Assembly (NCBI RefSeq): GCF_020829645.1
Contig: NZ_JAIVFS010000025.1
Coordinates: 1-64,000 of the forward strand
Direction of reading: 5' to 3'
Source of the DNA: Nostoc mirabile CHAB5784
GTDB taxonomy: Bacteria; Cyanobacteriota; Cyanobacteriia; Cyanobacteriales; Nostocaceae
DNA length: 64,000 nt
Position numbers and translations under genes: made by a program. Each line of letters begins with the position of its first letter. Position 1 is the first letter of the stretch. This document shows positions 1-8,929 of this stretch, in pieces. The notes below the pieces were generated by a model. It did no database searches and was not told the origin of the DNA. It saw only the letters and a program-made list of their open reading frames with translations.

Positions 1-125
1 ACTTTTGCACTTGATGCTCTTCCCCGCTTTAGGAGATGAGTCCTCTACTCATGTTGGAGTAATCCTGGATGAGCAAGTCATGTCTTTGATTAAAGAATCC
101 CCGTCTCTTTAGAGCGGGGAGTGTC
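1..125 (+). mobile_element. Probable right end of an IS200/IS605-type element
   Basis: An open frame enters from the window edge and stops at 110-112, ending in KESPSL. The stop codon lies inside a bulged hairpin (CCCCG at 99-103 pairing with CGGGG at 115-119, with CTC/GAG extending the stem). A GC-rich hairpin at the 3' end of the accessory gene, followed by GTGTCAA, resembles the right ends of IS200/IS605 elements in cyanobacteria, as I remember them. Only about 37 codons are visible, so the family assignment is tentative; the hairpin itself is seen directly. Confidence 0.4.
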
Positions 126-131
126 AATCTC

Positions 132-380
132 GACTCTGTGTTATCTGGGGAATGGTGGGAAGTCTTGGGCGTAAATCAGGGCGATCGCCCCAATGTTGTT
201 AAACTTGCCTACCGTCGATTAGCAAGATTGTATCATCCTGATGTAAATAGTTCTGCGTAGGCGTAGCCCGTCGTAGACATCGCAAAAGCCTCTATGCAAG
301 CAATTAATCAAGCTTATAAAGAATTCCAGGAGCAGTTAAACGCTCACAAATGTCACTATGGTAAAATATATAACTCTTAA
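132..380 (+). pseudogene. J-domain (DnaJ-like) remnant, interrupted by a short repeat
   Basis: One reading frame gives WWEVLGV, then LAYRRLARLYHPDVN with the diagnostic HPD tripeptide, and after an interruption MQAINQAYKEFQEQL. This is the order of helices I-IV of a J-domain, the part of DnaJ-type cochaperones that stimulates Hsp70. The interruption at about 255-283 is a repeat beginning GCGTAGGCGTAGCCC that brings two in-frame TAG codons (258-260 and 264-266); without it the frame would read straight through. No upstream domain or start codon is visible. The likely IS605 end lies directly upstream, so this appears to be a decayed C-terminal J-domain of a larger gene. Confidence 0.65.
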
Positions 381-840
381 GAAGTATTGACATCTTGGCT
401 TTTTCAAGCATTTATATTGCATATTTTGAAAAAACGTTATAAATTATTAGAATATAGGGGAATAATCTGACTTCTTAGTGTCAAAAACTAATCCTGCTCA
501 AGTAAATATACTGTAACCAGTTTTAACTTCATGCAAATCCTAAACAGCACTGAAGATATGTTTTTATTTGGTAAAGCAAAGATTCTGGACATGAAACGGA
601 ACAATAAATAATTTAAAAATATATCTAGTGTAACTGTTTTTAAAATCATGTTACTGCTTGCGGTGATGAGCAACAACTAGAATTCACCAAAATAGTAATC
701 CATTATAAGCAAATTAACTAGTAATAAAGCTGCATCTATGTCAGCAGATTTATTCGTTTTTAGTTAATTAATTTTTATTCAAATTATATTTGCTATTCAA
801 AGAATCGTTTTTGTTATGCTGAGAATGGCAAAAATAATAA
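381..840. other. AT-rich intergenic region upstream of the invertase gene
   Basis: This stretch is strongly AT-rich and has no convincing reading frame, repeat or hairpin. It presumably holds the promoter of the invertase gene, but I see no clear -10/-35 pair or ribosome binding site I would defend. Confidence 0.5.
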
Positions 841-2343
841 ATGAAGACGCATCTACCACAAATTCACAATCCAAATGGAGCTATTCTGGCGATGCACGTA
901 AACGAATTGGAAACTACTGAAAATTTAAAAGAAGTCGAAGAAGCTTGGCGAACACTAGAAAAATCAATTCTCTATTATCAGGGACGCCCCGTTGGGACGG
1001 TAGCCGCTTATGATGCATCTGTAGAGGCGCTCAATTATGACCAGTGCTTTGTTCGGGATTTTGTCTCTTCAGGTCTAATTTTTCTGATCAAAGGTAGAAC
1101 AGATATTGTTCGTAATTTCTTAGAAGAAACCTTAAAGTTACAACCTAAAGAAAGGGCATTAGATGCCTATAAACCTGGACGAGGATTAATTCCAGCTAGC
1201 TTTAAAGTTGTATCAGAAAATGGACAAGAATATTTAGAGGCTGATTTTGGTGAACATGCGATCGCTAGAGTTACACCCGTAGATTCTTGCTTATGGTGGA
1301 TTATTTTATTGCGTGCTTATGTAGTCGCCACAGAAGATTTTTCTCTAGCCTATCAACCTGAATTCCAAAATGGTATCAGGTTAATCATGGAAATCTGCTT
1401 GGCGAATCGTTTTGATATGTACCCAACGCTGTTGGTTCCAGATGGTGCTTGTATGATTGACCGTCGTATGGGCATTTATGGGCATCCTATAGAACTACAA
1501 GTTCTCTTTTACACAGCATTGCGTGCATCTCGGGAACTGCTAGTTTGCCAAGGGAATTCCGATATTGTTGCAGCCATTGATAACCGATTGCCTCTTTTAT
1601 GCGCTCATATTCGCCAGCATTATTGGATAGATATTAATCGCCTGAATGCAATTTATCGTTTCAAAAGTGAAGAATATGGCAAGGGTGCTATTAATCTGTT
1701 CAACATATATGTAGATTCTGTTCCCTATTATGAATTAGATAAGTGGCTACCAAAAAAAGGTGGTTATCTAGCAGGTAATGTCGGGCCGTCACAGCTAGAT
1801 ACTCGCTTCTTTTCACTCGGAAACTTAATGGCAATCATTTCAGACTTAGCTACCGAAGAACAGTCACAAGCGATTATGACTCTCATTGAGGATCGATGGG
1901 ATGATTTGGTGGGAGATATGCCAATGAAAATTTGTTTCCCAGCTTTAGAACATGAAGAATACAGAATTGTAACTGGATGTGACCCCAAAAATATCCCCTG
2001 GTCGTATCATAATGCTGGTAGTTGGCCAGTTTTAATGTGGATGTTAGCGGCGGCGGCGGTGAAAACTAATAGAACAAGTCTTGCACAAAAGGCTATTGAA
2101 ACTGCCCAAGGACGCCTCAGTACAGATGAATGGCCAGAATATTACGACGGTAAGAAAGGGCGACTAATTGGCAAACAAGCTCGGAAATATCAAACTTGGA
2201 CAATTACTGGGTTCTTATTAGCAAAAGAACTGATGGCAAACCCCACTTATTTACCATTAATCAGCTTTGGTAAATTACCAGCAGAACAGGTTTCTAGAGC
2301 ATGTGAATTTGAAATCGCTAGTGTAGACCCATATATGCAATAA
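841..2343 (+). CDS. Alkaline/neutral invertase, glycoside hydrolase family 100
   Basis: Predicted cytoplasmic enzyme of 500 residues that hydrolyses sucrose to glucose and fructose. Family features are visible: the N-terminal DQCFVRDFVSSG region, the VDSCLWWIILLRAY segment that carries an acidic catalytic residue in this family, RRMGIYGHPIELQ in the middle, and SYHNAGSWPVLMWM near residue 390. There is no signal peptide. Heterocystous cyanobacteria use such invertases to break down sucrose moved between vegetative cells and heterocysts; that role here is inference. The length is close to other cyanobacterial GH100 enzymes apart from a slightly longer tail. It stands alone, with repeats on its 3' side. 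Confidence 0.93.
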   Translation: MKTHLPQIHNPNGAILAMHVNELETTENLKEVEEAWRTLEKSILYYQGRPVGTVAAYDASVEALNYDQCFVRDFVSSGLIFLIKGRTDIVRNFLEETLKLQPKERALDAYKPGRGLIPASFKVVSENGQEYLEADFGEHAIARVTPVDSCLWWIILLRAYVVATEDFSLAYQPEFQNGIRLIMEICLANRFDMYPTLLVPDGACMIDRRMGIYGHPIELQVLFYTALRASRELLVCQGNSDIVAAIDNRLPLLCAHIRQHYWIDINRLNAIYRFKSEEYGKGAINLFNIYVDSVPYYELDKWLPKKGGYLAGNVGPSQLDTRFFSLGNLMAIISDLATEEQSQAIMTLIEDRWDDLVGDMPMKICFPALEHEEYRIVTGCDPKNIPWSYHNAGSWPVLMWMLAAAAVKTNRTSLAQKAIETAQGRLSTDEWPEYYDGKKGRLIGKQARKYQTWTITGFLLAKELMANPTYLPLISFGKLPAEQVSRACEFEIASVDPYMQ

Positions 2344-2597
2344 TTCGTAATTTATAATTCGTAATTCGTAATTAAAAGACAGTTCCAGACAGGAATTTAG
2401 ACTCGGATTGAAACAAAACCACCTATAAACAAGGGGAAATTAAATCCGACAATTACAAATTACGTTAGCGAAGCGGTAGCGATAGCGCAGCGTTAGCGAG
2501 TCATCGAGCGTCGGAACGAGCGTCATTACGAATTAGGAATTAGTAAAGAGTTGGGAGTTAAAATACAAAAGCCTTCTGACTCCTGAATCAAGTTTCC
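2344..2597. repeat. Intergenic short repeats (AATTCGT heptamers and GCG-rich repeat)
   Basis: Just after the invertase stop lie several copies of an AATTCGT-type heptamer. A GC-rich repeat follows, starting GCGAAGCGGTAGCGATAGCG, and then AATTACG-type sequence in the opposite orientation. The outer heptamers are thus inverted around the GC-rich core. Related GC-rich repeats recur near 15.3, 34.7 and 35.7 kb. Confidence 0.7.
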
Positions 2598-3998
2598 ATG
2601 ACAAACCCCCGTCAACTAGCTTTTATCGCCCTGCGAGATGTTCACAAGGGGGCTTATGCTGATGTTGCCCTAGACAGAGTACTGCAAAAAGTTAATTTGG
2701 CTGATAACGATCGCCGCCTACTGACAGAATTGGTTTATGGGAGTGTCAGAAGGCAGCGCACTCTTGATACTCTCATCGATCAACTCGCCAAAAAGAAATC
2801 TCATCAACAACCACAAGACCTCCGCACCATCTTACATCTAGGTTTCTACCAACTGCGCTATCAAGAGCGTATTCCTGCCTCAGCTGCTGTTAATACCACT
2901 GTCCAACTAGCTAAAGAAAACGGTTTTTCTGGGCTAACGGGTTTTGTTAACGGTCTATTACGCCAGTATCTTAGAAGAGCAGGGGGAGCAGGGGGAGCAG
3001 GGGGAGAAAACACTCCCTCATCCCCCTCATCTCTCCACACCGATCCGTTACAACTTCCAGAAAACCGAGTGGAACGCTTGGGTATTTTACACAGCTTTCC
3101 AGACTGGATTATTCAAGTTTGGTTAGAACAACTGGGTTTGGCTGAGACAGAACAACTGTGTGAATGGATGAACCAATCACCAACAATCGACTTGCGTATC
3201 AACCCACTTCGCACTTCCATCGAAGAAGTTGAGGCGGCTTTGCAATCTGTTGGTATTTTGGTGAGACGGATTCCTCATTTACCCCAAGCTTTACGATTGA
3301 TTGGTAATAGTGGGTCAATTCAAAAAATACCTGGTTTCAAAGAAGGTTGGTGGACTGTACAAGATAGTAGCGCCCAATTGGTAAGTCATTTGCTCGACCC
3401 CCAACCCGGTGAGGTGGTAATTGATGCCTGTGCTGCACCAGGGGGTAAAACAACCCACATCGCTGAGTTAATGGCGGATAAGGGTAAAATTTGGGCTTGC
3501 GATCGCACTTCTTCTCGTCTTCGCAAACTCCAAGAAAATTCTCAACGGCTAAATTTACAATCTATTCAAATTTACACTGGTGATAGTCGCCACTTCAACC
3601 AATTTCAAAACACCGCAGACCGCGTATTGCTTGATGCTCCATGTTCTGGGCTAGGAACCATGCACCGTCATGCTGATGCTCGTTGGCGACAGACACCAGA
3701 ATCTGTCCGGGAACTTTCGGTGCTGCAAAAAGAATTAATAACACATACGTCAACTTTTGTCAAACCTGGTGGTGTACTAGTTTATGCCACCTGTACATTG
3801 CATCCAGCAGAAAACGAAGAAGTAATTTCGGCATTTTTAGCTGAGTCACCTGATTGGCAAATTGAGTCTCCAAGCGGCTTTGAGTTGCCTACTTCTGCAT
3901 ATAGCACACCTCAAGGTTGGTTTAAAGTCTGGCCCCATCGACAGGACATGGATGGCTTTTTTATGGTGCGCTTAAGAAAAACCAATAATTCCGAGTGA
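2598..3998 (+). CDS. rsmB: 16S rRNA (cytosine-967-C5)-methyltransferase RsmB (Sun)
   Basis: Methylates a cytosine of 16S rRNA using S-adenosylmethionine. Residues 1-130 form the NusB-like RNA-binding domain. The C-terminal half is a Rossmann methyltransferase with the SAM motif DACAAPGGKTTHIAE, the motif IV DAPCSGLGT and the motif VI catalytic Cys in YATCTLHPAENEE. At 466 residues it is somewhat longer than typical RsmB, partly because of a glycine/alanine- and serine/proline-rich insert after about residue 128, encoded by a tandem repeat. The frame stays open through the insert and all catalytic motifs are intact, so the enzyme is probably functional. Confidence 0.95.
   Translation: MTNPRQLAFIALRDVHKGAYADVALDRVLQKVNLADNDRRLLTELVYGSVRRQRTLDTLIDQLAKKKSHQQPQDLRTILHLGFYQLRYQERIPASAAVNTTVQLAKENGFSGLTGFVNGLLRQYLRRAGGAGGAGGENTPSSPSSLHTDPLQLPENRVERLGILHSFPDWIIQVWLEQLGLAETEQLCEWMNQSPTIDLRINPLRTSIEEVEAALQSVGILVRRIPHLPQALRLIGNSGSIQKIPGFKEGWWTVQDSSAQLVSHLLDPQPGEVVIDACAAPGGKTTHIAELMADKGKIWACDRTSSRLRKLQENSQRLNLQSIQIYTGDSRHFNQFQNTADRVLLDAPCSGLGTMHRHADARWRQTPESVRELSVLQKELITHTSTFVKPGGVLVYATCTLHPAENEEVISAFLAESPDWQIESPSGFELPTSAYSTPQGWFKVWPHRQDMDGFFMVRLRKTNNSE
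2978..3041 (+). repeat. 9-bp tandem repeat inside rsmB coding sequence
   Basis: Three exact copies of AGCAGGGGG are followed by a purine-poor CCCTCATCCCCCTCATCTC stretch. This pattern is usually intergenic in Nostoc-type genomes (a similar AGCAGGGGGAG stretch lies near 35.84 kb). Here it is read in frame as Gly-Gly-Ala repeats followed by Ser/Pro-rich residues, at the junction between the RNA-binding and methyltransferase domains. Confidence 0.8.
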
Positions 3999-4055
3999 AT
4001 ACTGTTTGGGATTGTACGATTTGGTGGAGGCCTGAATCTACCAGAGGAGGCAGCA

Positions 4056-4478
4056 ATGGTTACCCCTGACAATGTCAAAAACTTAGTTAAAATCCTGATT
4101 GGAGCCGCCTGGATCGATGGCAGAATCCAACCAGAAGAACGGCAATATCTCCGCGAAATAGCTCAAGCAAAAGGTTTGGCTAACGATCCAGAAATTAAGC
4201 CTTGGCTGTACGAATTCGTTCCTGTACAGCCAAAAGAATGCTATGACTGGGTGCGTGAGTATTTAGGCGATCGCCCCAGCCTTGAAGATTGTGAAAATCT
4301 AATTGAAGCCATCAGTGGCTTAATTTATAGTGATGGCGAAGTTGCCGTCGAAGAAGCCAGACTCCTGACGGAATTGCAGGATATAGCGAAGCCGAATGAT
4401 TCAACTCAACCGGCTCACACTGCACTTCTCAAACAAATTCAAAAGCTTTACCGCCGTTGGGTTGACGTGCAAAACTAA
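4056..4478 (+). CDS. TerB-family (tellurite resistance TerB-like) protein
   Basis: Small, all-helical protein of 140 residues. Two acidic helical hairpins, AAWIDGRIQPEERQYL and SGLIYSDGEVAVEEARLL, match the duplicated EF-like acidic pattern of the TerB fold, proposed to bind metal. The start is supported by a strong GAGGAGG sequence just upstream of ATG. Its role in cyanobacteria is not established, and calling it tellurite resistance would over-read the family name. It lies 57 bp behind rsmB on the same strand, so co-transcription is possible. Confidence 0.8.
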   Translation: MVTPDNVKNLVKILIGAAWIDGRIQPEERQYLREIAQAKGLANDPEIKPWLYEFVPVQPKECYDWVREYLGDRPSLEDCENLIEAISGLIYSDGEVAVEEARLLTELQDIAKPNDSTQPAHTALLKQIQKLYRRWVDVQN

Positions 4479-4539
4479 TCATAGTCAAAAGTCCATAGTC
4501 TAATAACTAATGACTACTGACTAATGACTAATGACTAAA

Positions 4540-4767
4540 TTATGACTTCGGATCACCCAGACCCGGAGTTTCTTCTTTATCAACCTTAGGCACAAAATCA
4601 GGACGCTCTTTGCTTTCCCAACCTGCGGGGCGTTTCGAGTTGTACCAAGCTATTGAACCAATGGTTACAGCAGCAATAAAACCAACGACATAGACCAAGG
4701 TGAAAGCAAAAGGAAACTGACCGCCACCTGTTGCAACTGAATCTGCTGCCTGCATCAATATATGCAT
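4540..4767 (-). CDS. psb35: Photosystem II assembly protein Psb35-like
   Basis: Protein of 75 residues with one membrane segment (FAFTLVYVVGFIAAVTIGSI, about residues 19-39) and a conserved polar tail containing WYNSKRP and FVPKVDKEE. I recognise this as resembling Ssl2148/Psb35 of Synechocystis, which associates with the CP47 assembly module and high-light-inducible proteins. That match is from memory, not an alignment. The start is the ATG reading MHILMQ, because GGAGA lies eight bases before it; a TTG five codons upstream overlaps that site and is less likely. It is convergent with the TerB-like gene. Confidence 0.75.
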   Translation of the reverse strand: MHILMQAADSVATGGGQFPFAFTLVYVVGFIAAVTIGSIAWYNSKRPAGWESKERPDFVPKVDKEETPGLGDPKS

Positions 4768-4985
4768 GAGTATATTCTCCAATGTTAAGTAACACTACTT
4801 GACACACTATAGAATGAGCGTATCACTTAACATCCCTCTGGAGTTTAGTTTGAGTAACTTCATATTGCATAGAAAAGGGCAGAGGGTAGGGGGAGCAGAG
4901 GAAACAAGGGGACAAGAGGTGAGAACTTGCAACAAGTCTTTCTCCTTGTCCCCAAGTCCTCTTCTCCATGCCCAATGCCCACTCT

Positions 4986-7244
4986 TCAATTAGAAGGTCT
5001 AAGTTTATCCCGCCAGGATGGCTGTGACGATGAAGAACCTGAAGAACCAGAACTATTGGCGGGAGAGGAAGATCGCCGACTTCTTCGAGGCGGGGGAGAA
5101 GAAGAATCAGATTCTACTCTTCTAGATCGCCGCCGTGGACGAGATGATTCTGAGGAAGAGTTATTGGAACTTGATTCTTGGGTGCGATCGCGTCTTCTCC
5201 GTCTTGGGGTATAATTACTTGATTGCTGTTCTTCTTGAGAATAGCTCCTCCTCCTTCTACGTCTCCTAGATGAACCACTCTCTTCAGAATTTCTAGCACT
5301 TTCCCTTTGTGAGTCATCATCAGAGGAAATAGAACGATTTAGCACTTGTTTGGGCTTGATTGACTGGGCTTTGATAGTGCCTTTACGACCTTCTAACTTA
5401 GGACGTTTGGGAAACTTTTCTACGGGCATCCCCTCTGCGGCTTTTTCCATAAATTCGTGCCAGGTGTAAGCCGCACTACCACTGCTGCCGTCTGTGGGGC
5501 GGTTGTCATCGTTACCTAGCCAAACCCCTGTCACCATCTGGGGAATGTAGCCAATAAACCATAAATCACGGGCTTCGTCGGAGGTGCCGGTCTTGCCAGC
5601 AACTGGTCTATTACCTAATTGAGCAGCAGCACCAGTTCCCGCTTCTACGACGTTGCGTAACATCCAAGTCATGATGGCGGCACTGTCAGCGTCAAGGGCC
5701 CGTTTTGACTTGAAATTAGCTGACCAGATCACCTTGCCTTGGCGGTTGAGGATGCGAGTAATACCATGAGGTTCTGTGTGCAATCCAAGAGTAGCAAAAC
5801 TGCCATAGGCGCTAGTCAATTCCAACAAATTGACTTCGTTTGAGCCAAGAGCCAAGGAGTACGTGGGCTTGAGTTCAGATTTTATCCCCATATCATGGGC
5901 AAGTTTAATCGTTGGCGTAAATCCCACATCAATCAACACCTTCACCGCAATAATATTAATAGAGCGCGTGAGGGCATCTCGGATGTTCATCGAACCCCGA
6001 AACCTTTCACTATAGTTTTTTGGTTCGTAGCCGTCTACAACAAAGGGCGCATCCTCATAGGCATCGTAGGGGCTTTTACCGCTAGCGATCGCAGTGGCAT
6101 ATACAAACCCTTTAAATGTCGATCCTGGCTGCCGTTGTGCCTGAGTAACCCGATTAAACTGGTTTTTACCAAAATCTTTTCCCCCAACCATTGCCTTAAT
6201 TTCGCCGTTACGGGGGTCAATGGCCACCATTGATCCTTGCTTAAAGTTTTCCCAGCTTCCTTGATTTCGCAGCGTTTTGGCAACCGCCTCTTCTGCGACT
6301 TTCTGCCAAGTCGGGTTCAGCGTGGTTTCTACTACTAATCCCTCACTTTTTAGCACGTTAGCAGAAACATACTTCGGCAATTCTTTTTGGATGTAGCTGG
6401 TAAAGTAGGGTGATTCTACTTCCAGTCGCTTGGGTAAACTGGTTTTGAGAGTCAGTGGTTCTTGGACTGCTGCCTGTCTTTGTTCTAACGTAATTATTTT
6501 ATCTTCTTGCATCCGTAGCAATACCAAGTCCCGCCGCCGTTTTGCAGCTTCTGGATTCTTGTCTGGGGCGTATAAGCTAGGAGCAGGGGCTAATCCAGCA
6601 ATCGTTGCCATTTGGGCTAAAGAAAGCTCGTCTGGCGTTTTACTAAAGTATACCCAGGATGCATCTGCCACACCATAAGCTCCACCTCCCAAATAAACCA
6701 GATTTAGGTAACGCTCTAAAATCTGATCTTTGGTTAATTCATTCTCCATTTTTTGTGCTAGGCGGATTTCCTTGAGTTTGCGCCAGATTGTCTGTTCTTG
6801 TTTCAAAAACAGAATCCGCGCTAGCTGTTGGGTGATGGTGCTAGCACCTTCGACTACACCTTGCGATCGCAAATTATTCAAACCCGCTCTGGCAATCCCT
6901 TGTGGATCAACTCCGTTGTGTTGCTTAAATCTTCTATCTTCTGAGGCGATGAAAGCTTTTTTTAAATTATCTGGTATTTGTTCCAGCTTTAGCTGTTCTC
7001 TGGCCGTTTCACCTTGTTGTTGTAATATAGTTCCATCGGCGGCTTTGATGGTCAGTGTTTGCTCTCTAACCACGGCATTCAACTCGGACTGATCTGGCAA
7101 AGTCCGATCTATTAAACTGATGCCGTAGATCAAGGCAACGATACCACCACCTAAACCCAAGCCTGCCCAAAACCAGATGCGACGATAGAGTGGTTTACCG
7201 CGAGTTGCCTGATTGGCCTTCATCCTAGATCGTAAAATTTTCAT
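4986..7244 (-). CDS. Class A penicillin-binding protein (transglycosylase/transpeptidase)
   Basis: Bifunctional peptidoglycan synthase of 752 residues. A membrane anchor lies near residues 27-46. The GT51 transglycosylase domain follows with the catalytic EDRRFKQHNGVDPQGI motif and STITQQL. The transpeptidase domain has the SxxK serine in PGSTFKGF, the SxN motif in RSINIIAV and KTGTSDEARD. The last 130 residues are low-complexity, alternating arginine and serine blocks with some proline, of unknown role and probably periplasmic or wall-facing. The tail is in frame and GC-richer than its surroundings. It acts at the plasma membrane in wall growth. Confidence 0.95.
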   Translation of the reverse strand: MKILRSRMKANQATRGKPLYRRIWFWAGLGLGGGIVALIYGISLIDRTLPDQSELNAVVREQTLTIKAADGTILQQQGETAREQLKLEQIPDNLKKAFIASEDRRFKQHNGVDPQGIARAGLNNLRSQGVVEGASTITQQLARILFLKQEQTIWRKLKEIRLAQKMENELTKDQILERYLNLVYLGGGAYGVADASWVYFSKTPDELSLAQMATIAGLAPAPSLYAPDKNPEAAKRRRDLVLLRMQEDKIITLEQRQAAVQEPLTLKTSLPKRLEVESPYFTSYIQKELPKYVSANVLKSEGLVVETTLNPTWQKVAEEAVAKTLRNQGSWENFKQGSMVAIDPRNGEIKAMVGGKDFGKNQFNRVTQAQRQPGSTFKGFVYATAIASGKSPYDAYEDAPFVVDGYEPKNYSERFRGSMNIRDALTRSINIIAVKVLIDVGFTPTIKLAHDMGIKSELKPTYSLALGSNEVNLLELTSAYGSFATLGLHTEPHGITRILNRQGKVIWSANFKSKRALDADSAAIMTWMLRNVVEAGTGAAAQLGNRPVAGKTGTSDEARDLWFIGYIPQMVTGVWLGNDDNRPTDGSSGSAAYTWHEFMEKAAEGMPVEKFPKRPKLEGRKGTIKAQSIKPKQVLNRSISSDDDSQRESARNSEESGSSRRRRRRRSYSQEEQQSSNYTPRRRRRDRTQESSSNNSSSESSRPRRRSRRVESDSSSPPPRRSRRSSSPANSSGSSGSSSSQPSWRDKLRPSN

Positions 7245-7631
7245 TTGCTCAGTAACTGCCTCGCCTGCGCCAGATGTGCTGGTGGTAAGCTATCATTTGT
7301 TCCTCCTTGTCAGAGTCACTCAAATTAGTTGGTCTTTGCTTGAACCAGGAGGTAAGCTTCCCCACGTCAGTTCCTCGCTCAAAGTAGTAATTGTATAACC
7401 ACCATTAATCAGCTTTGGGGTTATAGCACTACATCTGTGTTAGTATAATATCCTATAAAGAATTAACTAAATTCACCATAAAATAATGTTTTTGAGATTT
7501 GGTTAATTTAGTTTTGTAAAAACGCTGCAATTTTGATATCTGAAATTATTGGCATTTTCTGGAATAAATGTATAGATGTACTGAAGTATTGGCAAAGACA
7601 GCCCGAAAACAGCTTAGTTAAGGAGAGTGCG

Positions 7632-8147
7632 ATGCTTAAGGCGAGGTACGCCAAAGCAAAGCCAAGAAGAAGCGCCGTTGCCCTTGGTAGTAATATCGGC
7701 GATTCCCAAACAATTTTAGAAGCAGCTATAGAAACTTTAGCTCAAACTCCAGGTATTCTCTTAGAAGCCAGATCCAATTGGTACCAAACCAAAGCTGTGG
7801 GGCCACCACAGCCAGATTACCTAAATGGCTGCGTCACATTGCAGGTAGAAATCCTACCCCAGCAGTTATTAGAAATTTTGTTAGGAATTGAACAGCAATT
7901 TGGGCGTGTGCGTCAGGAACGCTGGGGGCCACGAATCCTGGATTTAGATTTGTTATTATTTGATGACATTATTCTGGATACACCAAATCTCCAGATTCCG
8001 CATCCACGAATGCGGGATCGGGCCTTTGTGTTAGTTCCACTGGCAGAAATTGCCCCAGATTGGATAGAACCAGTATCTGGGTATGTTATTAAAGAACTGC
8101 TGAAAGAGGTAGACTGTTCTGATGTACATTTATTGATGGGCAATTAA
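7632..8147 (+). CDS. folK: HPPK, 2-amino-4-hydroxy-6-hydroxymethyldihydropteridine pyrophosphokinase
   Basis: Transfers pyrophosphate from ATP to 6-hydroxymethyl-7,8-dihydropterin in folate synthesis. Signature elements are the N-terminal VALGSNIGD, YLNGCVTLQV, the RWGPRILDLDLLLFDD signature with paired aspartates for magnesium, and IPHPRMRDRAFVL. The ATG was chosen because AAGGAGA lies six bases before it; an upstream in-frame TTG would add 33 residues with no match to the family. At 171 residues the length is normal. The Nudix gene follows 68 bp downstream on the same strand. Confidence 0.95.
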   Translation: MLKARYAKAKPRRSAVALGSNIGDSQTILEAAIETLAQTPGILLEARSNWYQTKAVGPPQPDYLNGCVTLQVEILPQQLLEILLGIEQQFGRVRQERWGPRILDLDLLLFDDIILDTPNLQIPHPRMRDRAFVLVPLAEIAPDWIEPVSGYVIKELLKEVDCSDVHLLMGN

Positions 8148-8215
8148 AAATACCATCCTTAAACGCAGAAGAACGCTGATTTCACTTCTGTATTCACAGA
8201 TAATCAGATTTTATT

Positions 8216-8764
8216 ATGCCATTAGGTAGAGAATTACCACAACTACTAAGACAACGCCTGTTTTATAAAGGACGCAAATTTGATTTTGAAGTTAATCGCT
8301 TGCGTTTGCCTAATAAATCAGAAGGAGAATGGGAATGTATTCGTCACCCTGGTGGCGCTCTAGCTGTGCCGGTGACGCCAGAGGGTAAACTTGTACTCGT
8401 GCGCCAGTATCGTTTTGCAATTCAGGGACGCATATTAGAATTTCCGGCGGGAACTGTGGAAGCAAATGAAGAACCTTTAGAGACGATACAGCGTGAAATC
8501 GAAGAAGAAACTGGCTATAGTGCCAAAAAATGGGACAAATTAGGCGAGTTTTTCTTAGCTCCCGGCTATTCTGATGAAATTATCTATGCTTTTCTGGCGC
8601 GAGATTTGGAAAAGCTGGAAACACCACCACCACAAGATGGGGACGAGGATATCGAAACTGTGTTTTTGACTCCCGAAGAATTAGAGAAAGCGATTCTGGA
8701 GGGTGAGCCGGTAGATGCTAAATCAGTTTCTAGCTTTTTTCTGGCGCGTCCGTTTTTAGTTTAA
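8216..8764 (+). CDS. Nudix hydrolase, probable ADP-ribose pyrophosphatase
   Basis: Cytoplasmic hydrolase of 182 residues. The Nudix box is seen as GTVEANEEPLETIQ followed by REIEEETGY, giving the G-x5-E-x7-REUxEExGU pattern that binds magnesium. The upstream PAGT segment (FPAGTVE) and downstream LAPGYSDEIIYAFLA fit the ADP-ribose pyrophosphatase subgroup (NudF-like). The next frame on the same strand, starting 8 bp after the stop, is the truncated start of an ADP-ribosylglycohydrolase, a functionally related enzyme that may once have been its partner. Confidence 0.88.
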   Translation: MPLGRELPQLLRQRLFYKGRKFDFEVNRLRLPNKSEGEWECIRHPGGALAVPVTPEGKLVLVRQYRFAIQGRILEFPAGTVEANEEPLETIQREIEEETGYSAKKWDKLGEFFLAPGYSDEIIYAFLARDLEKLETPPPQDGDEDIETVFLTPEELEKAILEGEPVDAKSVSSFFLARPFLV

Positions 8765-8771
8765 TACGAAT

Positions 8772-8909
8772 ATGCTGCTAGAGTTAGCGATTGCAGATGC
8801 CTACGGTGCAGGCTTTGAATATGCTGATGAGATGATCGCTAACAACAATTTGAGTCGATACGTCGAACATCCGCGTTTTCGACTTATCCCTGGTAGCTAC
8901 CAGGGATGA
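8772..8909 (+). pseudogene. Truncated ADP-ribosylglycohydrolase (DraG-like), N-terminal fragment
   Basis: A 45-residue frame begins MLLELAIADAYGAGFEYADE and ends HPRFRLIPGSYQG before a stop. ADP-ribosylglycohydrolases start with an A-x-GDA(Y)GAxxE helix and continue after a G-x-Y segment into the metal-binding DDT motif. Here the frame ends exactly where that motif should begin, so no metal site or active site remains. It starts 8 bp after the Nudix gene, which suggests an old two-gene operon. It could instead be translated as a micro-peptide, but truncation is the simplest reading. Confidence 0.65.
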
Positions 8910-8929
8910 CATAATACTTGCCTCTCAAT

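Noticed and set aside
4799..5214. Plus-strand gene opposite the PBP tail
   Set aside because: The frame is the complement of the Arg/Ser tail, which is of low complexity, and has no start signal.
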